In this document: in pieces, positions 58,501 through 64,000 of the stretch
Position numbering within the stretch: the stretch's first letter is position 1
Layout: each line of letters opens with the position of its first letter
Assembly (NCBI GenBank): GCA_026075535.2
Contig: AP026538.1
Location: 12,718,337-12,782,336, forward strand
DNA length: 64,000 bases
Direction of reading: 5' to 3'
DNA from: Tricholoma matsutake
Taxonomy: Eukaryota; Basidiomycota; Agaricomycetes; Agaricales; Tricholomataceae
Translations under genes and position numbers: made by a program
The notes under the pieces: model-generated
What the model was told of the DNA's origin: nothing
The model's database searches: none
Seen by the model: the letters and a program-made list of their open reading frames with translations, nothing else

Positions 58501-58535
58501 ATGGCCCAAACGATGTGCATCATCGTTTGGGCCAT
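58501..58535. repeat. R2 hairpin 8 (perfect)
   Basis: ATGGCCCAAACGATG / CATCGTTTGGGCCAT, 15-bp perfect arms around TGCAT, both CpGs intact. Confidence 0.92.
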
Positions 58536-59497
58536 AGATATTTTTTTCTTCTTTCTTTTTGTGTTTTGTTTTACTAACTTTTTGGCCCTTCTCCCTCCCC
58601 TCCCTCTCCTGCCCCCCCTCTTCCCTTCTCTGCCTTCCCCTCACTCTCTCCTCTCTCCTCTCTCCCCTCCTCTCTCCCCTCCCCCTTACTCCCTTTCACT
58701 TCATGCCTCACTCCCCTCTCCCTCACTCCCTTTTATACTCATTATTTACACTGTATATAATTTCAAATATAATGTCACTTTGAAATTCTCAGAGGATTGT
58801 TATGCTTTTTGCTAGTGATTGTAATGTAGGTCATTAATACTAAGTGTTAGTTGATGGAAATACCACTTTAGACACAGGCACTACCTCCCTTTTGTACATG
58901 AACAGTCAACCAATTCCAGATGAAACTGATCACTTGTTGGTAGTATTTACTGTGAAGATATCATGTTCAAGACAATATTGGACATTTTAGATATTTGTTA
59001 TTCTTTTGTCATTCTTTCATCATCTCTCTTAGTAGTAGTTACATTTGATTTGCTTAGTTTACTTCACCTGGCACCAAGGTAAGCCTACAACCTATGCACA
59101 CATATTTATAAGTAGATCTTAGAGGACTCATTCATGCCAGGCTTTAGCCATGGCCCAATTGGACAAGTCCTCTAGAGATTTATTTTGGAAGTATAGAATT
59201 ATGCTCAATCAATTATTTACAGACAACAGAAATCTGAGGCTAGTTATCTACACTTCCTTCACCAAATATAACCCAGAAAGCGGTTGTGGAAGCCATAAAA
59301 TGACTGCGAGTTCAAATTTGCTTATAAATAGGCCAACACATGATGGAAAACTACCATATATAGAAGGAGGAGATGAGTGGATGTGTAAAATTCGACTAAT
59401 GTCACCCCCTTGTCCTCGAGGTGGCCCTCGTTTTTACGCTGTTCAACCTCACATCCTTTACCTTGAGCTAAGCAGCAGATGTTGATGTCTATCATGC

Positions 59498-59725
59498 CAA
59501 TCATGTTTCGATACTTATCATGCCGATCAAATGCCGATGCTTCCAATACTTATCATGCATCAGAGAAATGGATCGTAGCTAAGCGAGTTAGCTGAGTGAT
59601 CTGTACCAGTCTGTACCGGTAGATACCAGCACCCAATTTACTGATGTGTCAATGTTTCCGATACTTATCACGTCAATGTTTGGTCTTGGTTTGGTCAATG
59701 TTTCCGATACTTATACCACGGTGTT
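59498..59725. repeat. GATACTTAT(C) motif array
   Basis: CGATACTTATCATGCCGATC at 59510, CAATACTTATCATGC at 59548, TCCGATACTTATCACG at 59656, TCCGATACTTATACC at 59706; the third and fourth are preceded by GTCAATGTT. A looser TGTACCAGT/TGTACCGGT pair lies at 59600-59618. Such clusters often mark transposon subterminal regions, but no matching second end was found. Confidence 0.55.
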
Positions 59726-60439
59726 TCCAGTTGCATAATCGATTGGGGTCCCCTTTGACTGTACGCCACTCATCCTGAGTCAGAGAAAATTGAGAGAAAA
59801 TGATGTTTACATAGGGTAGCATATTCTGCTGAGTGTGGGCTTTGTTCCACTGTGACTAGCCTTTTTTTGAATGGAATGTTGACAGCTGTTCAGGGCCTAT
59901 ACCATTCATTTCGGATCGAGGGGGAAACCGTGCTGACCGATAAAACCTTGTGTAAACATCTTTTGGTTGTCAGCAAGTTGTGGGCTGTGGAATTCTGGCC
60001 ATGGTTTTATGGTCATTGTCACCAACGGTGAGCGAGCAGCCATGCACAGAGTGCATGATACACTCCCCCCTTGCTAATGGAACTTCAATACAATTACAAG
60101 GATGTACTGTAGAACTAATTCATTCTTTTCTAATTTTTTTAAACCGATGTCATAATATCTATGTAATGCTGGGGTTTGTGTACATGTTTGGTGGAAGACC
60201 TCGTTGACATCGTTGGGAACGATGACAACATACGGCAGGAACTTGTGTCCAGTCATCATCAATCTTCGTCGGGATTTCAATGAGATACACCTTGGCACCT
60301 GACTGATATATTTACAGTCACCAGATGATGTCATCAATGAGTTCAATCACATCACAGGATTGTTTACCAGGCAGGCAGGAGGAGATGATGATGATGGGGA
60401 TGGACGGATACCTTCCATAATCTCAATTGAGATTGCGGC

Positions 60440-60676
60440 GCTAAGCTATTTGATTTCACGAAGAAGTCCTGGATCCCATCACATGAACATAGTGCGTCTC
60501 GGAGTCTAGATGAGGAGTTAGAGCTCTATGAGCTCTTTGATTTGGATGCACCAGGGGAAGAAGATATTAATTTAGAGATTGATGATGCATTGGCAGCAAC
60601 GAGCACGCATATTGCAGATGCAAGAGGCACTGGCAGCGGGGAGGTGGGAATTGATGGAGGACAGCATCATTGATGA
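60440..60676 (+). pseudogene. coding relic, acidic segment, unassigned
   Basis: An open stretch without a start codon: KLFDFTKKSWIPSHEHSASR, LDEELELYELFDLDAPGEED, INLEIDDALAATSTHI, ending at TGA 60674-60676. A second frame just upstream reads SPDDVINEFNHITGLFTRQA. The two could be joined by a frameshift near 60440. The acidic, hydrophilic character suggests an interdomain region of a large protein or transposase. Confidence 0.35.
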
Positions 60677-60975
60677 TATCACAAACATATCTATTATAGG
60701 AGGTATGCTATTTACCATCTGAGGTGACCACTGGACACTGGTTCAACCGCTGAATCTGTCTACAGTAGCTAAATCAAACTAAGTTGTAAGTTTAATGGTG
60801 TCACTAGTTCAAAACCCTGATGCAGGCGCCAGTAGGGCGCGGAATCACAAAATGTAAATGGATGGAGATAATACTTCTTGAATATGACAGCCTTGGGGAA
60901 AAAGCTGGACGAGCCGATTATGTAATTTTGCTGATGTAGTCCCCCAAGGACACAGAACTATACCGTTAGAAAACG

Positions 60976-60983
60976 TATAAATA
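60976..60983 (+). promoter_or_regulatory. TATA box of the small secreted protein gene
   Basis: TATAAATA, followed 30-60 bp later by a CT-rich stretch (CAGCTCCTCTTCTTAC) that is a typical fungal start region. Confidence 0.6.
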
Positions 60984-61034
60984 CTTGTCCCTCTAGAGGT
61001 TTTTTAATCAGCTCCTCTTCTTACTTGTGATCAG

Positions 61035-61124
61035 GTTAGCATTGGGGCCTTTCTCTCCAAGCCTCTTCTTCATCATCCTGCTGTATGACCTTTAACTCAT
61101 CCTCTTTTTTTTTCGCTCTTTCAG
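61035..61124 (+). other. probable 5'-UTR intron of the small secreted protein gene
   Basis: Donor CAG/GTTAGC at 61035, a TTTAACTC branch-like site at 61091, a T-rich run, and acceptor CTTTCAG at 61124, 24 bp before the ATG. Predicted from consensus only. Confidence 0.5.
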
Positions 61125-61148
61125 AAGCTATCCAACCACCCAGTCATA

Positions 61149-61531
61149 ATGCAATTCAAGTTCACCTTCATTACCACAGCTCTTCTCATTGCTGCCTCTC
61201 CGGCGATGTCGGCCACAGTCCAATGGTTCTCCGGTGCTGGCTGCACCGGCTCGGTCATTGCCACCAGCAACAATGCTGAAACTGTATCATGTATCTTGCT
61301 CACAAATGGTGGTTCAGCGAGGTCAATCTCATACTCAGGTACCAATTCGATCCAGTTCTTCATTTCTGGCAGTGGCCACGATGCTTGCAGTAATGGCTTG
61401 CAATTGACCCTTAGTGGGTCTGGATGTGCAACTGCTCCTGATGGGTAAGTTCTCTGACTGAACATTGATTGATGTGGTGAACTAATGATGTCGGTTGTAG
61501 CATCAACTGGGAGAGTGTCTCAGTGCATTAA
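61149..61531 (+). CDS. small secreted protein, 108 residues, one intron
   Basis: ATG 61149. Exon 1 is 61149-61444, intron 61445-61500 (GTAAGT...GTTGTAG, branch CTAAT), exon 2 61501-61531 with TAA. Residues 1-22 form a signal peptide (MQFKFTFITTALLIAASPAM then SA). The mature protein of about 86 residues has four cysteines (around GAGCTGS, VSCI, DACSN, GSGCA), consistent with two disulfides, and is rich in Ser/Gly/Thr; it ends INWESVSVH. Context: a TATA box, a CT-rich leader, a likely 5'-UTR intron and AATAAA at 61624. It has no stop codon or frameshift and keeps CpG-containing codons, unlike the elements around it. Its function is unknown; in this setting an extracellular or effector-like role is only a guess. 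Confidence 0.85.
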
Positions 61532-61623
61532 ATCTTTAGTGCTAGTAGCTACATGGTTTTTGATATGTAAATCAATGTGTACACTGTATTCACTTGTAAA
61601 GACTCAAGGGATTTGTACACTCA

Positions 61624-61629
61624 AATAAA
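61624..61629 (+). terminator. polyadenylation signal
   Basis: AATAAA 93 bp after the stop codon of the small secreted protein gene, followed by a T/G-rich stretch (CTTGTTTTTGTTTG). Confidence 0.65.
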
Positions 61630-61639
61630 CTTGTTTTTG

Positions 61640-61929
61640 TTTGAACCGTTCACATTTCACAGCTGGACTTCAACCTCAAGCAGGGATTTGGTGAGGGTAT
61701 AGGTGTATATGCCCTCATTAATGTTGCCACCCCTCGGCTCAGGGATGAGAGCTGCCAAATTGGATTTGGCTCAACTCCTTAGCTGATTTAAAGTGGCTCG
61801 ATATAGGCATGTTGAGACGCACACCGTGATTATGCATTAAAGCACTATTGCCATATTTGGTAATACAATCAATGACCTCATTATCGGCGTGCCCTTTTGA
61901 TGTGTTCTATTATTAGTGAGTCCTGTGGC
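61640..61929. other. intergenic
   Basis: Nothing recognised between the secreted protein gene and the copia LTR. The outer end of the LTR may extend into this stretch. Confidence 0.35.
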
Positions 61930-62749
61930 ACAGTTACCTTTATGATTGTTCCCTTTATCATATATAGCATATGTACCATACCTATCTAGTTAGACACCTC
62001 AGTCAATTATACATCGACTGAGGTGAGCATCATTTAGCAGAACATTATCTATATGATTACTTACAGTACCGGTATTTTACTTCTTATCTGTCTAGGTACT
62101 GTTCACACAAATATAGTCAATTATAAGGGTTGTTCACAGTAGCCATTCTTGGGCCATTTTCGGCTCATTTTCAAACTCATTTTTGGCTCATTTTCGTGTA
62201 TTTGGCAGAGGAACAAACAAAAGGGAACGAAAAATGGAATGGAAAATGACATGAAAAATGGTTACCATGAACACCCTGGGAAGGAAATTTTTAAAAAATG
62301 GAGCAAAAATGCATTTTTCGGTTCCCTTTTTACAAAAGCAAGGGTAGGGTTCTATTTTACATTCATTTTACATTCATTCTCAGTTCCATTCTTGAGAAAA
62401 ATGGAATAAAAATGAGTGAAAAATGAACCAAAAATGCCAACCATGAACAACCCTATACATCAGCTGAGTTTACTTCTTATCTGTCTAGGATTGATTCTCT
62501 ACAGTTTATGGGCCACTTCCTGTTGAATGAGCCAATGGTGTATTGAGGTGACACCTATTGAAATAATGCTAGATACTCTGTAAGTAAGGTGACTAGTAAG
62601 TAATAAAAGAACAATGTACTGCTCAGCATTGTTGAAGAACAACCACTGAGTGTGACAGTAATGGTAATGACTGTAATCAGTATGCTGGCGAGGTCTACTA
62701 AACGAGAATGTAAGTACTCAAATATCTACAATATTAGTCCATTCCAACA
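61930..62749 (-). repeat. 3' LTR of a Ty1/copia element
   Basis: On the minus strand the LTR begins TGTTGGAATGGACTAATATT at 62749, directly after the purine-rich GAGTGGGAG. It shares GTCGATGTATAATTGACT, ACCTCAGTCGATGTATAATT and GTCTAACTA motifs with the fragment at 28070-28325. The outer (left) end is not fixed because no TA/CA end or 5-bp duplication could be confirmed; 61930 is approximate. Confidence 0.7.
62126..62454. mobile_element. 329-bp MITE inserted in the copia LTR
   Basis: Ends AGGGTTGTTCA in perfect inverted repeat, flanked by ATA on both sides (62123-62125, 62455-62457). The related LTR fragment at 28.1 kb reads through this point. The interior is built of CATTTT(T/C)GG and complementary AATGAA motifs. 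The terminal sequence and 3-bp duplication suggest a PIF/Harbinger-type MITE; ATA rather than TWA makes that tentative. Confidence 0.8.
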
Positions 62750-64000
62750 CTCCCACTCATTCGTGGTTTCAGTCCAAGCATAGAAACAAAACACCTGTGA
62801 TTTTCACCAGTCAAACCTTTTGTGAGTCCATCAGCAACCATGCTCCAAGTTGGCACATAGTCAAGCAACATTTGACCATCAGTAATCGCAAAATAAATGA
62901 AATGATAATGAAGTTGAATGTGTTTTGTGCATGGATGGTCTCCAGGGTTTTTGGCAAGTGCAATTGCACCTTGATTGTCTCCCATAATCTTGGTCGGCAT
63001 TGTCTGCTTGTACCCAAGCTGTTCAAGAAGTTGTTGCAACCAAATTGCTTCTTGTGCAGCATGTGTACAAGCCATGTATTCAGCTTCAGTTGATGAGAGT
63101 GCAGGGGACAGTTGAAGTTTACTGCTCCATAAAATGGCAGCTCCACAAGCCAAAAATACAAATCTACCAGTTGATCTGTGCATATCCAGGTCTCCAGCCC
63201 AGTCTGAATCTGTATAGCCAAGAATGAATGATGACAAGTTGATGCCCATGCTTCTGTCATAGACAAGGCCAAGATCCTTTGTTCCAGCAAGATAGTGAAG
63301 TACATACACTGCCTCAGTCCTGCCTGGATTTGAACTGTATTTGCTAAGTGCACCCACAGCAAATGCAATATCAGGACAAGTTCCAAGCATGGAATACATG
63401 AGGGTTCCAATGAGGCTTTGGTATGGATAAGCTTTCATTGCATCAATGTCAGTAGCAGTTTGTGGACAGTCAGCCTTTGTGAGTTTTGACCCAGAGCTGA
63501 GAGGAGTAGGATGTGTACATCCATCATCAAGACCATAATGTTCGAGGGACTGCTGGATGTACTGAGACTGTGAAAGCTGTAAAATTCCATTTTCATGGTC
63601 ATACTCAATTGCCAAACCAAGTAGTCGTGAAATGGGTCCAAGGTCTTTGATTTTGAATACCTTTCCAATTTCCTTCTTTTGCTTCTCCATAAATGTGAGA
63701 TTGTTGCAAAACAGTCCCATGTCATCGACATAGACTGCAAGGAAGCAGATGTCATTTCCAACACGAAGAATGTAGATGCAGTAGTCTGCAGTGATGCAGT
63801 GGAAACCAAGCTTTGAGAGTTTGATGTCAAGGAGTTGGTTCCATACTTGGGAGGCTTGTTTCACACCATAGATTGACCAAAGCAATCAAACTATTTTTTC
63901 AGAATGGCATCCAATCCCTTCTGGCATCCGCATATAGATTTCTTCTTTGAGAGTCCCATTGAGAAAAGCAGTGTCAACATCAAGGTAGTGAAAGTGGAGA
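62734..64000 (-). pseudogene. Ty1/copia pol, 3' part (reverse transcriptase and RNase H)
   Basis: Runs in from the right edge: FHYLDVDTAFLNGTLKEEIY, MRMPEGIGCHSEKIV, a TGA at 63886-63888 where CGA is expected, then LLWSIYGVKQASQVWN and the catalytic AVYVDDM (about 63720). RNase H motifs GYTDSDWAGDLDMHRSTG, SSTEAEYMA, GDNQGAIALAKNP and ADGLTKGL follow. The frame closes at 62734-62736, about 15 bases inside the LTR. Upstream gag, protease and integrase lie outside the window. Apart from the one nonsense codon, the 383-codon stretch is intact, so the element is young. Confidence 0.9.

Larger units (their letters stand above)
57165..59169 (-). repeat. R2 module copy g, loop sequence of the 5-kb element without its arms
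   Basis: Aligns with 16604-19769 including the T-rich intron-like tract, both hairpins, the pyrimidine tract and the GTGTTAGTTGATGG...GGCCCAATTGGACAAGT segment. It lacks the tRNA-like insertion and the MITE (empty sites at about 58167 and 58832). Neither 900-bp arm is present; homology stops at GGACAAGT, the inner border of the right arm. It also lacks the 100 bp next to the left arm. An open 294-codon minus frame (57760-58644) is low-complexity and not accepted as a gene. Confidence 0.8.
59170..60960. other. mixed stretch with repeats and a coding relic
   Basis: A plus-strand frame reads 59150-59485 without a recognised family. 59490-59730 holds a short repeat array and 60440-60676 a coding-like relic, both listed separately. 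The rest shows no gene. Confidence 0.35.

Noticed and set aside
57760..58644. 294-codon open frame on the minus strand of R2 copy g (and the related 220-codon frame at 17108-17770)
   Set aside because: Repetitive GC-rich sequence with residues PYEQLLV/PHEQLLM that are only translations of the GAGCAGYTGCTC palindrome; several frames are open at once and copy b breaks it with an insertion.
1..64000. ribosomal RNA or other structural RNA genes
   Set aside because: No rRNA, snRNA or riboswitch-like core was recognised; only tRNA-like sequences with A and B boxes were found.

Overview
The window looks like a repeat-rich accessory stretch of a basidiomycete genome, most probably an Agaricomycete. 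The evidence is 50-120 bp GT-AG introns, CT-rich leaders, Agaricomycete-type host families (a DUF6534-type seven-helix protein, a kinase-like orphan family, a small secreted protein) and fungal transposons: hAT, MULE-like, chromovirus Ty3/gypsy, Ty1/copia, and a Tc1-like element with long inverted arms. No species can be named from the sequence alone.

Layout. 1-316: 5' end of an outward-reading host gene. 663-5159: near-complete hAT element with an 8-bp target duplication. 7.5-12.6 kb: decayed MULE-like element bounded by arrays of a 9-bp motif. 14.1-15.3 kb: first copy of a 1.2-kb repeat (family R1; others at 30.2 and 33.9 kb). 15606-20669: element with 900-bp terminal inverted repeats; its loop carries a copy of a GC-rich module (family R2), a tRNA-like insertion and a hAT-type MITE. 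21.0-21.6 kb: relic of an Agaricomycete orphan family. 23.5-25.2 kb: relic of group III histidine kinase HAMP repeats. 25360-26909: Tc1/mariner-type foldback element. 28-37 kb: mosaic of R1, R2, tRNA-derived pieces and a copia LTR fragment.

37.0-45.1 kb: degenerate chromovirus (gypsy A) containing a hAT-like element, which contains a MITE, plus a separate CACTA-type foldback insertion. 45.6-52.9 kb: a minus-strand kinase-like host gene split by a second chromovirus (gypsy B, 5-bp duplication GTGTC). 53.25-54.6 kb: minus-strand DUF6534-type gene with two nonsense codons. 56-59.2 kb: two more R2 copies. 61149-61531: the one complete and apparently intact host gene, a 108-residue small secreted protein. 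62.7-64 kb: 3' part of a copia element with its LTR, itself hit by a MITE.

Two themes connect the window. Coding sequences of almost every element and several host genes are broken by TGA where CGA (Arg) is expected, and paired repeats differ mostly at CpG; this points to CpG methylation and deamination or a RIP-like process. The R2 module carries two unusual palindromes: a GGGCCCAAACGATG hairpin followed by an intron-like T-rich tract (eight copies), and a GAGCAGYTGCTC palindrome (about 19 copies). No described element known to me matches these, and they are the best candidates for something new.
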